Below, in pieces: positions 33,150-43,231 of a stretch of 64,000 bases of DNA. The stretch spans positions 133,554,539 through 133,618,538 of the forward strand of contig CAXKWD010000006.1 of assembly GCA_964059195.1 (NCBI GenBank), written 5' to 3'. The notes under the pieces are model-generated. The model saw nothing but the letters and a program-made list of their open reading frames with translations. It was not told where the DNA came from and did not search any database. Position 1 is the first letter of the stretch; each line of letters opens with the position of its first letter. A program made the translations under genes and the position numbers. Origin of the DNA: Ectobius pallidus (Eukaryota > Arthropoda > Insecta > Blattodea > Ectobiidae).

Positions 33150-33590
33150 GTTGTTGTCCACTGCTGTAGGTAGGTTATGCGTCCGATCTCGTTCCGCAGT
33201 TGGCCCGGGTTCGATTCTCGGTCCGGACAAACTTCCTAGGTGGGGGGTTTCCTTCCCTGTGATACGAATGTAAGGAAACTCTTGGCCCTCGTGGACCCCG
33301 GATATCAACAGGCCGTCATTATCATCCCGTCCGCACGTTGTTCGGCATTACTGTGTGTGCGACTGGTGTTATATATGTTCGTGTTGTCTCTGAGGTGGCC
33401 TCGGCATTGGGCTGATCACTCATCCGGGAGGCCTTCCATGTCCTCATCAGGTCAAAAAAGTGTGGATGTAATCCATAGAAACGAGGTCCTCAGACAAGAC
33501 GCTGCCCTTTTAAGGTCCAGGTGGCATGGGTAGCTTAGATGTCTGGGGAGGTAAAAGTTGGAGAGAGAAAAAGAAAGACTGGAAGAAAGA
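33150..33590 (+). mobile_element. tRNA-derived SINE
   Basis: GTAGGTAGGTTATGCGTCCG (about 33168-33187) resembles a degenerate A box and GGGTTCGATTCTCGG (about 33207-33221) is a strong B box. The GC-richer body continues with CCTAGGTGGGGGGTTTCC and GTGGACCCCGGATATC-type blocks to about 33590, in an otherwise AT-rich context. I did not find a clear target duplication. Body sequence differs from the SINE at 27740, so this is another family. Confidence 0.65.
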
Positions 33591-34161
33591 AAGTTCATAA
33601 GTGAGAATTAATAGCAGAGAATATAGCCCTAGCATATAGACTGTTCATGAGCAGGGTTAGGATAATCGATAAACTTCATACGTTTGTGGTGGAATATAAT
33701 TTTTATAGTAGTCAATATCCACCTTACACCACAAAGTATATTAAATTGAAGAATTTTTTTGATACAAGGGTAACTACTATCATAAATATAAAAGAGAGAG
33801 AAAAACATCCAAATGTAAATTACCTTGTATCAAACGCAACAAAAAATCAAAGTACAATAATTATTACATTAAAATATTTTCCACCTTAGGCATTAGGCCC
33901 TGGTATTGTCTTGAATATATAACAAAAATACTTTACCCAGTTATAAGTATAATTGCCACAGTTATTGGGTGTATTGTCATGAAGTAAGATTATATCCCTA
34001 ATTTAAAGGTTATGATACAATACAAATGCTCTCTTCATATGTAAAATTAATGGTAGTTATATATTATGTTATCAACTGTTTAAAAGACGAATATAAATGC
34101 TGAATATTAAGAATAAACTTGCAGGCTACTCTCGCAGTTGTAACTTTTCTTATATGTGAAG
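33591..34161. other. No recognisable feature
   Basis: AT-rich; nothing recognised between the SINE and the mariner element. Confidence 0.5.
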
Positions 34162-34163
34162 TA

Positions 34164-34871
34164 CAGGGTGGTCCATATGTCTTGTTACCCCCCCCCCCAA
34201 ATAAATATCTTGTTATCCCTAATTCAGTGTTTCTGCAGCAGAGATGGCTGACACAAGCTCTTACAGTGTGGGAGAGCGCCTCATTGTCAGTATTAGTCAG
34301 GTCTCTATTTCTTTGATGACCGATTCAATCAACATTCCTATATCGCCATGTTACAGACATTTTTGTTCCAGAGCTCCGGAGAATGAATCTCTTGGAACGT
34401 TTCTGGTTCCAACAGGATGGAGCACCGCCCCAGTATGCCATCATTGTCAGGGAATATTTAAATGAAGTGTTTCCCAATAAGTGGATTGGACGCAGATCGG
34501 TACATCTTGGATTGGCCTCCCAGAAGCCCCGATCTCTCATCTTGTGACAACGCCCTCTGGAGCATTATTAAGAAGAAAGTATCAAAACAACGATACCAAA
34601 CAACAGAACAATTGAAGGACGCATTTAGGACTACCTTTGATACAACAATCAACAGATACGTGCTTAGTAAAATATCACACAGGTCATGGCGGCGCATCAT
34701 TTTGTGCCACGAAAATAATGGTCATACTGACCTTCTGGATGCGTAAATATGAACCATCCTGGTTGATATTGAATCCATACTACCTTATACTATATTATAT
34801 ACTATATATTATATTGTATTGTTATAAAGTTATGTAAAAGTATGGGGTAACAAGACATATGGACCACCCTG
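34164..34871 (+). mobile_element. Deleted mariner-like transposon with perfect 28-bp terminal inverted repeats (708 bp)
   Basis: CAGGGTGGTCCATATGTCTT at 34164 continues eight more bases, and the exact inverse ends at 34871. TA flanks both sides (34162-34163, 34872-34873). Inside, ATG at 34244 starts MADTSSYSVGERLIVSIS, then an internal deletion joins it to the catalytic region. About 34330-34500 reads LERFWFQQDGAPPQY (second catalytic D in QQDGA) and NEVFPNKWIGR. After a frameshift, 34498-34744 reads DWPPRSPDLSSCDNALWSII, with the third acidic residue a D in SSCD. The frame is broken and the N-terminal DNA-binding domain is lost, so this copy cannot encode transposase but keeps intact ends. 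Confidence 0.9.
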
Positions 34872-34879
34872 TAGTTTGT

Positions 34880-35720
34880 CCGAGTATCAGTTTGGATTTC
34901 TGCAATTGTTGTTGTTATTGGAAATGCATTTTGGCATTAGCTTTTGTGCCATCTTCAGTAAAGCAAGGTGTTTATTTAGCTTATTGAACTCTTCAAGAAT
35001 TTTTTTCCGTATTATTGTTCTTACAAATAATCAAAATTTCATCAACATAGCGTTTGTAGACTTTCATATTGTATTTTGTTAGTGTATTTGTATTTGTTTC
35101 TCTTCAATATGTTGTAAAAAGGTTTCAGCCAAGATACCTGAAAGTGGAGAGCCCATAGCTATGCCTTTGTTTTGTATGAATGTTTTGTTGTGGAGTTTGA
35201 AATAATTTTGTTTTAAGATTGTTGATGTTAATTTTATTTGTTCAATAACCAACGGGTTTTCGGTTTTTGTGGGCTAAGGATTCTCCTATGATATGAAAAG
35301 TGTCTTCTATTGGAATACTAGTGTATAAATTCTTTATATCCAAGGAAATGAGAACTTCATCTTTTTCTAAATTATTTCTTATGTTGTGGACCAGTTCTAC
35401 TGTTTTTGTAGTGAATTTGTTGTGTAAACTAACTTTTGTTTAAGTATTTCAGCTAGTAATTTGGAGATTTTGTAAGTTGTGCTTTGATAAAATTAACTAC
35501 TGGTCTTATAGGGTTGTTCTGCTTGTGGGTTTTTATTTGTGCCTTAAGGATGGGAGCTTTAGGGTTCATGTTGATACTATGCTTCATGTCTGATTCACTA
35601 AGGATGAGGTCTGAGTTTTTTTATAGTATTTTTTTTGGCCTGTTGAAAATTTTCTGTTGGGTTCGTATTTACTTCAATAATGTGGTTTTCATTAAAGCAT
35701 ATTTACATTATTTCAATTTT
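34880..35720 (-). pseudogene. Penelope-like element reverse transcriptase fragment
   Basis: The minus strand reads NPKAPILKAQIKTHKQNNPI then RPVVNFI, LISLDIKNLYTSIPIEDTF, KGIAMGSPLSGILAETFLQ and YVDEILIICK, with several frameshifts. The series K-HK-PIRP-V, SLDIKNLYTSIP, GxxMGSPLSxxLA and YVDD is the core of Penelope-like RTs. Here the last catalytic D of YVDD reads E, and frames are broken, so it is inactive. Shortly beyond YVDE the minus strand reaches TACTGAAGATGGCACAAAAG, a motif like those near Penelope 3' termini, so thumb, linker and GIY-YIG appear deleted. Confidence 0.78.
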
Positions 35721-36113
35721 TAAACAAGTTATGTTGTATAAAATAATGTGTTTTTATTCCGTTCACTGGCAGTATGTGACGTATTAATCACTGCACGTTT
35801 GATGCATTACATATCCAGTAACGAGCTGGCATTTTATCAGATATAATTGCATCCTTGCGACCCTAGGAAGCTAATTATAAGATAAACGATCGTAATTGGT
35901 CTATACCCGAGGAATTGCCTAACGTTATTGGTCAAAATCAGACACGTGGCTTATGAAATGAAATAGTCAATATTCTTTGCCTTAGGATTTCGGCTATACA
36001 ATATATAATCAAGTCCTTAAAATTGAAGATAAAAGATCACCATTTCTCAGAATATTAAAAATGTTAAATTTCAATAGTCTCTTTGTTCCTCATATTCTGG
36101 CAAGTGATTAACT

Positions 36114-36145
<32 letters not shown>

Positions 36146-36560
36146 CATCACATATAAATATAATATTATGTAAATATTTATGAAGTTATTTATTAAAGTG
36201 ATGAAATCAATTAATTCTGTTAACATATCGAAGGTCCAGTTTGCTCTGGTTAAAGGTACTGAAGGAGATGGGCGAATTGACGAGTTAGTATTGCAGTAAA
36301 AAAGTGCGTTATCAGAGTATTAAGAACGATAAAAGTTATTTTATAACTTCCATTTCACGCTTCAGAATCACGCTATTTGGAAGGGTCGTTTTCTATGAAA
36401 ACCGTGATGTAATTATAACTCAATTCTAATATATTTAATCACAGAAATCCTATTTTAAGTTTTAAAGAAATATTGTTAAACGCATATAACTTTCGATGTG
36501 ATATTTATTTTCAAAACTTTTATGTCCAAGGCGTCAATATATACCGAAAAACGTTCAATC
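35721..36560. other. No recognisable gene; (TG)n(TA)n microsatellite
   Basis: TG units at about 36113-36128 pass into TA units to 36145. Otherwise AT-rich. Confidence 0.5.
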
Positions 36561-36859
36561 TTTATTCTATAATTATGCATAGCGTCGATAAATTGGAAGC
36601 GATTGTACGTTGTAATTGAATTTTTAAATAGAAGTGGAAGTTTAGATTAAATTTGCAGCACGAGTCAGATCTGCCTCTCGCTTGGAAACATTTTCAACAC
36701 TCGCTAACCGGAAAGTCAATACGTTAAACGTCTGTCATGACTCATGACGTAGAGAAAGTTAGACATAATTACTTGAAGAAAATGTAACAGCGTATCAAGT
36801 GGCTATCGCTATAACTTATCAGCACTACTAGGTACATGATTAGGAAGCTTCTAAAGTTT

Positions 36860-37043
36860 GCCTACGCTTCGTAAAGCAGCAATGTTGAGTGGAGAGACGC
36901 ACCAAAATTACAGTCTCCAGCAGACTGCCAGATAGTTCGTCTTTTGGAATTTCATATCTCTGCATGCCTTAGATTTGACTGGGGCTTGCACGCAGACAGA
37001 CGGATAGAAAGTCTAGCAGGTGCTCGCCGCTTCGCCCGGGTTT
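36860..37043 (-). mobile_element. Second Helitron-like junction, minus strand
   Basis: On the minus strand, CCGGGCGAAGCGGCGAGCAC then CTGCTAG (37042 to 37013) has the same hairpin-plus-CTAG plan as the termini near 780 and 1726. It is followed directly by a unit start with GTCTGTCTGCGTGC and GCAGAGATATGAAATTCC (to about 36940), which aligns with GTCTGTCTGTCCACG and GCAGAGATCTGAAATGTT at about 815-870. So a 3' terminus again precedes a 5' start, as at 781-790. The body beyond about 36900 is too diverged to follow. Confidence 0.55.
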
Positions 37044-37152
37044 AATGATTCAAATCACTTATTCAACAACTGAATAATTAAATCGTTATATTTATTAACA
37101 CTGAATCGTTTTACATACATGTCATGAATTACATGATGCTATTTTTAATTAT

Positions 37153-37904
37153 TAGGGCAAGGCATTTAATGACAATAAAATAGTGCAAAAATTAAAAAAA
37201 AAAAAATTTACAACCTAAAAAGTGAAAAAGTGACAAAAAATTAAAAAAAAAGACCAGTAAATTTATCATTAATACTTATAATTAGTTTTTTAAGTACCGT
37301 AATGAATTGCTAAAAGCAATTTAATGTATGACGGTGCGTTATATATGAACTTACAATATAAAACACACTTATTTTATTACTAAAGAAGTAAATAAATTTG
37401 TACTACTTGGACACCCTTAGCGAAAAAGGAAAATTCTTTCCTAACTGGCATGCCCACCAAATTGCCCCTAGCAGATATGTGCCTTTTAAAAAGAAAGAAA
37501 AAATAATTCTTTATCGCTACAAAACAAACTGCTATGGGGTTTACAATAAATCTGAATTAAAGTGAACTATGATCCCTCGACACAGTTTCTCAAATAAAAA
37601 CGACTGTCTGTTGTCTGAAGGTAACGATTTTTACATGGAAAAGCTCCTCTCTACCTCCACTGAAACATGGCCTAAAATGCCGAAAAAGACCTAAACATTC
37701 CGAAAATGACCTAATAATACCAAAAGTGACCTAAAATAGCCTAAAAAATGACCTATCTCTTGAAAATGTAAATTAAAGCAAAAAATGCAAAAACAAATTG
37801 CCCTTATTTAATAAATTACTTCATTATACACATTTCTATATATTCGAGTTATCTTTTAACCTTCATATAAAAAAAGATACAAAATCATCGAATGCCTTGC
37901 CCTA
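37153..37904. mobile_element. Non-autonomous hAT element, family 3 (752 bp)
   Basis: Begins TAGGGCAAGGCATT and ends AATGCCTTGCCCTA, perfect 14-bp inverted ends. TTAATTAT occurs at 37145-37152 and at 37905-37912, a perfect 8-bp target duplication. No transposase frame is seen. The interior contains A-runs and a run of GACCTAAAA/CCGAAAA motifs at about 37670-37765. Confidence 0.88.
37670..37765. repeat. Degenerate short tandem motif GACCTAAAA/CCGAAAA
   Basis: CCTAAAATGCCGAAAAAGAC, CCTAAACATTCCGAAAATGA and CCTAATAATACCAAAAGTGA follow one another with a period of about 18-20 bp, then CCTAAAATAG and CCTAAAAAATGA. It sits near the right end of the hAT element, a position where subterminal binding repeats are expected. 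Confidence 0.7.
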
Positions 37905-37912
37905 TTAATTAT

Positions 37913-39024
37913 ATTGTTGGACTTAGTAAATAAACAATTAAAATGACAAAAAAGAATCTTGTGCTGCCCAATGGGAATACAGATTAGAAGTGAAACGATT
38001 AGAACGATCCATAGATTTATGTACCTTGCCCTTAATTCAATTAATTCATAAACATTTAAAACATAAAAGTTAAAAATCCGGCTTCGAGGTGCATTTCATG
38101 ATTGGATGAGTAGCCTGGGTAACTCTACCTCAGATTACAGTTCCCGGCCCCTCGCCCCCCAAAAAAAACCTCTTTTGATTGTTGGTTTTTCTTCTATACT
38201 ACATTCTGTTTTAATTTCATTGCCTTTGTAGTTAAATCTTCAAGGGGATGAAATACAACTTCATAAAATTATTCAGAGTAAATGAACGGAAATAAGAAAC
38301 TACATACTGAATATTTATTGTCCAGACATCGTAGTTATAGCAGAGTACTAGAACAACAAACGGTTATGTTATAGCACTTCAGTTCTTTCACAAGCCGCTT
38401 TAAAAGTCGTTAGAATTGATGTTCTCTTTTATAGCGTGACCTAGCCTGTCCCTGAATACTAAAGTATCTTAAACGGAGAATGAAGTGCAGTGCTGAAAAG
38501 AAAGGAAAAAGAGCTGCATAAGATTAATTCCTTCCCAACTTATTGAAGAATTGGTCTTCCATTAAATTTGAATATTGGATAGCTCATATTGATTCTCTAT
38601 TTATCATAATATGTAATATTTTTGAGCATTTTCAATTTCGAATGGTGTCGGCGTTTCACATGTACGACTATTATTTGCTACATTTCTGTAAAGTTGATAA
38701 TCGGGCCTGAAAGTTAATGCTGTATCACAAGAAGAAATATGCATGTTCAGAAAATGTAAAATATGCTCCACAACAAGCTCGATCATTGTAAATAATTTTA
38801 ATACTCAAGTTATCTAGTTATCTAAATGACATTATAGGTTGCAGAAAAATAACGTAGCTTGTATAAATTATATTAAAAAACTTAAAAAAAAAGTATTTGA
38901 GTCCAATAACTTTTAATGAATCTAAATTATTTTCACAGTACCGAAAAGCAGTAGAACAAGAATGTAGTAGAGAATATTTAAGGCGATCTGATTAAATATA
39001 ATAGGTTCTGAAAGCATGCACGTA
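37913..39024. other. No recognisable gene
   Basis: AT-rich. A C-run near 38154-38160 and a short minus-strand open frame at 38604-38786 are without recognisable motif. Confidence 0.5.
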
Positions 39025-40262
39025 TTTTTGTATTTTTTGTATTTTTTTGTATTTATTTTAACACAATTAAAAAACATTACAATAGGTGTAGTCAAGAAGT
39101 ACACAATGAAAAAACAGTAATTCAAACCCACGTTGAAGATATTCTTCTACAGTGTAAAAATTCCTATTTACAATTATCTCTTTGATTTTGCTTTTAAAGG
39201 TTTTAATGTTTCTTGCGTTTCTGATGTTGTTTGAGACCTTGTTATTTAGCTTGATTCCTATTACAATATTACAATGTGTCTTAGTTAATCTAAATATAGA
39301 AATAACCAAGTTATAGTCATTCCGAGTCCCATGTGCATGCACAGTATTAACAACAACATGATTATGCAAGAGTCCATGTACATGCACTAAGTTTGTAAAT
39401 ACATATTGTGGAAGAGTGTGAGAATTCAAAGTTCCTTAAAAATAGGTTGTCAATGTGTTTTGGGACCAAATCCCTTAATAATACGGACTGCCTTCTTTTG
39501 TAGAATAAATACTTCTTTTGCACCTGAACAATTTCTCCAGAATAGTAAACCTTAAGTCAGATGCGAGTGAGAAAACCCATAATAGGCATCTAATAGTGCA
39601 TTAGTTGGAAGTAATTGTTTTAACCTTCTTAGTAGAAAAATTGTTCTTGATAACTTTGTGGAAACAGATTGTACGGTATATGTTGCTTCCAGGATAGTTT
39701 ACTATACAGGTGAAAACCTACCTACATTGCTACTACCTACATTGTTATTAAAGAGACTGAAGTCAAAGGTCTATGTGTTGTTAAGGTTGAGACTCAGACT
39801 ATTGGCGCTGAACCATTCAGATAATGATTCTAAACTGCTCTCCATGAAAACATTATCATCAAAAGTTCTGAAAACTGTTGTATCATCCGCATAAGCTATT
39901 ATTTTTTCAGGCACTGTCACTGTCAAATCGTTCGTATATATTATGAAAAGAAAAAGGCCCAAGATGGAGCCTTGAGGAACCCTTATATTTACAGGTACAG
40001 AAATTGACATTTGACCATTTAGTTCCACAAACTGCTGTCTTCCAGTAAGATAAGATTTAATCATGGATATTGGCTTTCCATGAATGCCATAGAACAAAAG
40101 CTTACTTAACAATGTGTTACGATCTAAGCAATCGAATGCCTTACTTAAATCGCACAAACATATTGCTACGGTTCGTTTATTTTCGAATGCATTTAAAATC
40201 CAGTTGATTAAGCATGCTATGGCCAATGTTGTAAACTTGCACAACTTCATGAAGTGGGCGGT
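39025..40262 (-). pseudogene. 5'-truncated LINE reverse transcriptase
   Basis: Minus strand 40250-39771 is open for 159 codons: LCDLSKAFDCLDRNTLLSKL (RT motif A with DLSKAFD), GRQQFVELNG, VPQGSILGLFLFIIYTNDL (motif B) and IIAYADDTTV (motif C, YADD). After frame changes, 39780-39430 continues with a thumb region including LSRTIFLLRRLKQLLP and HLTYGLLFWR, and 39429-39067 with THCNIVIGIKLNNKVSNNIR. The 3' end has an A-rich tail of ATACAAAAA units at about 39025-39060. RT type fits the jockey/CR1/L2 group. Catalytic DD is intact, but the endonuclease is missing and the 3' half is frameshifted, so it is dead. Confidence 0.82.
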
Positions 40263-40429
40263 GATTCGGGAACACTCTTTAGTATTTTTTCGTCATCAGC
40301 CTGCACATCATAAACAATAAGACCAAAACATCTGCAGGTTTATTTTACTTTAATTGGGTTGAATGGGGCAAGACTATAACGTAATAACAAATTCAGCACA
40401 GTAGTACATTACTTGAAATCATTAAAAAA

Positions 40430-41095
40430 ATAAAATAAAATAAAAAGGAGGGTAGCTCGATTGTTCTTCCCACATTTGAGCTACGAATGTGGAATTTTCC
40501 TGTCTTTGTCCTTCTGAATTTGTTTGTCTTGGTCTCTGGTAACTTTTAGTCTACACTTTCTCCTTTTCACTCCACTATTCACTTATTTTCACTTTCACTG
40601 TCTTAGTCTGTTCTTAGTATGTTATGAGATTTACGTGTTCCTTCCAGACTTCTCGGTTCCTCGCCATCCTAGTCCAGGTGCTGCCAGCGTTCCTCTTTAT
40701 TTCGTCCGCCCATCTCGTTCTTGGTCTTCCTGGTCCCCTCTCTCCCTCTCTTGGGTCCCACATCGTTGCTATTTTTGCTCAGCGGTTGTTGTCCATTCTT
40801 GCTGTGTGACCTGCCCATCTCCACTTCGCTACTTGGGCTGCTGTCGCGGCGTCCTTTACCTGTGTCTTGTTCCTGATTTCGGCGTTTCTTATTCGGTCTC
40901 TTACTGCTATCTGTAATATCTTCCTTTCCATCTTCCTCTGAGTAGTCTGTATTGAAGTCCTTTGTTGCTGGGTCGTTGTCCACGCTTGTGCTCCGTATAT
41001 TAGTGTTGGGAGTATGCAGCTGTCTAGGATTTCGCGTTTGAACTTTAGCTGTTGCGACTTGTCCATTAGGATGAAACGTAGGCTCCACCGGTAGT
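40430..41095 (-). pseudogene. RTE-type LINE C-terminus and 3' UTR
   Basis: Minus strand 41066-40779 reads LKFKREILDSCILPTLIYGA, AWTTTQQQ, RKMERKILQIAVRDRIRNAE and KWRWAGHTARMDNNR, then a stop. In another frame it continues GPGRPRTRWADEIKRNAGST and ends KEHVNLITY at about 40624. This order (CVLPxxxYGxExW, MERxxLxIxxRDxxRN, WxGHxARMxxxRW, GRPxxRWxD) is the RTE-clade C-terminus. About 190 bp of 3' UTR and an AT tail follow (to about 40420). One inactivating change separates the two frames. Confidence 0.78.
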
Positions 41096-41830
41096 TAATT
41101 CTATGTTTTGACTTAAACTCCGAATTGAGTAAAGCTCACACTACTTAAATTACTAAGAAGTACCATGGTGAAGGATCGTACACCGCAATAAATCATCCCT
41201 CGAATAGAGTTTAACATCATGAGTGTGTGGATAAATACTTCACTAGACGAAGCGGAGAAGGTGGATCGCAATATGGATACGTTATAAACACATTTCGCCT
41301 ATATGTCATGGAATATATCTGTATGAGAAAAGGGAGAGATGAGAAAGATTGATGCACCATCTAATTTACGAAGTTCGGAAACCACTTCCTTCTCTTCATC
41401 AGCAGCAGCTGCTAGATATTTACTCGAGCTCATCGATGAAATGAGGAACCGGAGCGAAAACGTTAATTCACTCGTTAGTCTGAGTTAAGTTTTAACACAT
41501 TACCTAGTAATGTACATCGGTACATTCATAATGCAGATTTGGACCATGCAAAAATGGAACAGGTACTGATGTTGAATTAATTGTACTAATAACTCATGAT
41601 CTTTTTAGAAATGTTAAATTTTTTCCTCTATTTGGTTTCATATTACAAACTGGAGAACTCCCTTACATAATTAAATTATTCAATTTAAATTAATTCGCTA
41701 GTAATATAAATATAAATCGAATAAATCATAATAAGTTAATATTAATAAGTTTCAGGATTTAAAAAAAAGGAAGAACAAAATGCTCGGGCTTTGGTGCAGT
41801 TCAGTTCCAAAAATTTTAATTATATAAAAA
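41096..41830. other. No recognisable feature
   Basis: AT-rich spacer; nothing recognised. Confidence 0.5.
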
Positions 41831-41835
41831 ATACT

Positions 41836-42420
41836 TACTTACTTATTTACTTACTTACTTACCCAGTGACAATAGACAATTCCTCAGCAAGTTAAAGGAA
41901 TATTATCTATTTTATGGTTCAATGCCGCGCTTACCGAGCCCGCCATTCAACCCTATTCTGTGCTAACTCCATCCAATCCTACTTCCCTTAAATCTATCCT
42001 AATATTGTCCTCCCACCTACGTCTAGGTCTTCCAGGTGGTCTTTTCCCTTCGGGTCTCCCAGTCAATACTTTTGAGATTTTTTCCTCCCCCATGCCCGCA
42101 ACATGTCCAGCCCATTTCATCCTCCGTGATTTAATTACCCTTACTATATCTGATCCCGCGAGAGGCAATGGCAAATCTCCGCGGTATCATCCTTGCCTGA
42201 ATCACCTCGGACGAGTCGTGGTCATCACCCCATGGCTTCGTCCCGGGTCTGGACCTGCCTTCGGGCAGAACACTCCTCCTCATCATCACTATATCTGGTG
42301 AAAAGTACAGGTCATGAAGCTCGTCGTTATGCAGTTTTCTCCAGTCCCCATTTTCATCTCTCTTAGACCCAAATATTTTCCTAAGCAACCTGTTTTCGAA
42401 CACTCTCAGATTATATCCTT
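41836..42420 (-). pseudogene. LINE 3' end, GRPRRRWEDN family, copy 2, interrupted by a nested insertion
   Basis: Minus strand 42403-42290 reads FENRLLRKIFGSKRDENGDW and LHNDELHDLYFSPDIV. After an insertion (42153-42287), 42150-41953 reads VRVIKSRRMKWAGHVAGMGE, VLTGRPEGKRPPGRPRRRWE and DNIRIDLREVG. 3' UTR (about 41952-41865) matches copy 1, and the tail is a TAAG/GTAA tetranucleotide run at about 41836-41863. LINE families end in such short tandem tails. The frame before and after the insertion would be continuous without it. Confidence 0.82.
42153..42287. mobile_element. 135-bp nested insertion with 10-bp target duplication
   Basis: ACTATATCTG occurs at 42143-42152 and again at 42288-42297. 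The 135 bp between are unrelated to the LINE and split its coding frame exactly. The insert is GC-richer than its surroundings and contains CTGCCTTCGGGCAG, a short perfect hairpin (about 42256-42269). No terminal inverted repeats or A-tail are seen on either strand, so I cannot class it. A short SINE is the likeliest guess. Confidence 0.75.
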
Positions 42421-43184
42421 AAAAAATACATAATGCAATATAGAAGAGAACTAAAAAACGCACACAAAAGCACAGGAATAAAATAAATGTCACAAAACAC
42501 AAGAATATTCTAGTAAGCATGGTACAGTATTTGTATGCATTTCAATTGGCTGTAAGCCTGTACCGTGAATATGTTCCTTTTGTAACGGGCGTAGGAAAAT
42601 ACACAAGATCACTACTTATATCCTGTTAATTAGGATCCTATTCGTGCGGTGGCGAAGTATGTTTTCTGTCACTCGTGCAGAGGCGAAGTATGTTTCCTGT
42701 TATTCATCCATGGTTAAATTAGTCGAGATAAGTAACAACGAATCTGTCATTATCTGAACATGAGTAAACTACAGCCTAATGCTGTTGTCACGTATTCAAT
42801 TGCTGAGAACCTGAAACGAATTTTGGAGGGATAACCTATTATTTTTATGTTGATAAACTTCATATTTGATCCAATGAGGGTGGAATTAAGTATATTTTTT
42901 GATGGACCACCTTATACCGTCGTTAAATTTTAGCGTTTGCCGAGCGGAGGCGCGCGTGATAGTTGCGTGATATGCGAGGTTTCGTAATGACTTTTGTTTC
43001 TTCATGAATTTATTCTACTCCGAGCTCTTCAGGAGTAAACTCCAATCCGACCTTCAGTACCAGTTGGGCCTTCTCAGTAAAACTATGTAGCGCTATCCAA
43101 GGAATTCTCCGTTGCAATTACTAGCGTCGAGTGGAAACCAGAAATGTAGTTTTTAACCCTTTAATTCAATTTGCTCAGTTCTTC

Positions 43185-43186
<2 letters not shown>
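42421..43186. other. No recognisable gene; small tandem duplication
   Basis: CGTGCGGTGGCGAAGTATGT and CGTGCAGAGGCGAAGTATGT start about 33 bp apart at about 42643-42705, each followed by TTYCTGT. Elsewhere AT-rich with a moderately GC-rich block at about 42930-43140 that I do not recognise. Confidence 0.5.
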
Positions 43187-43230
<44 letters not shown>

Positions 43231-43231
43231 T
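43187..43231. repeat. (AAT)n microsatellite
   Basis: About 15 uninterrupted units. Confidence 0.9.

Noticed and set aside
35484..35723. 79-codon plus-strand frame
   Set aside because: Antisense shadow of the Penelope-like reverse transcriptase fragment.
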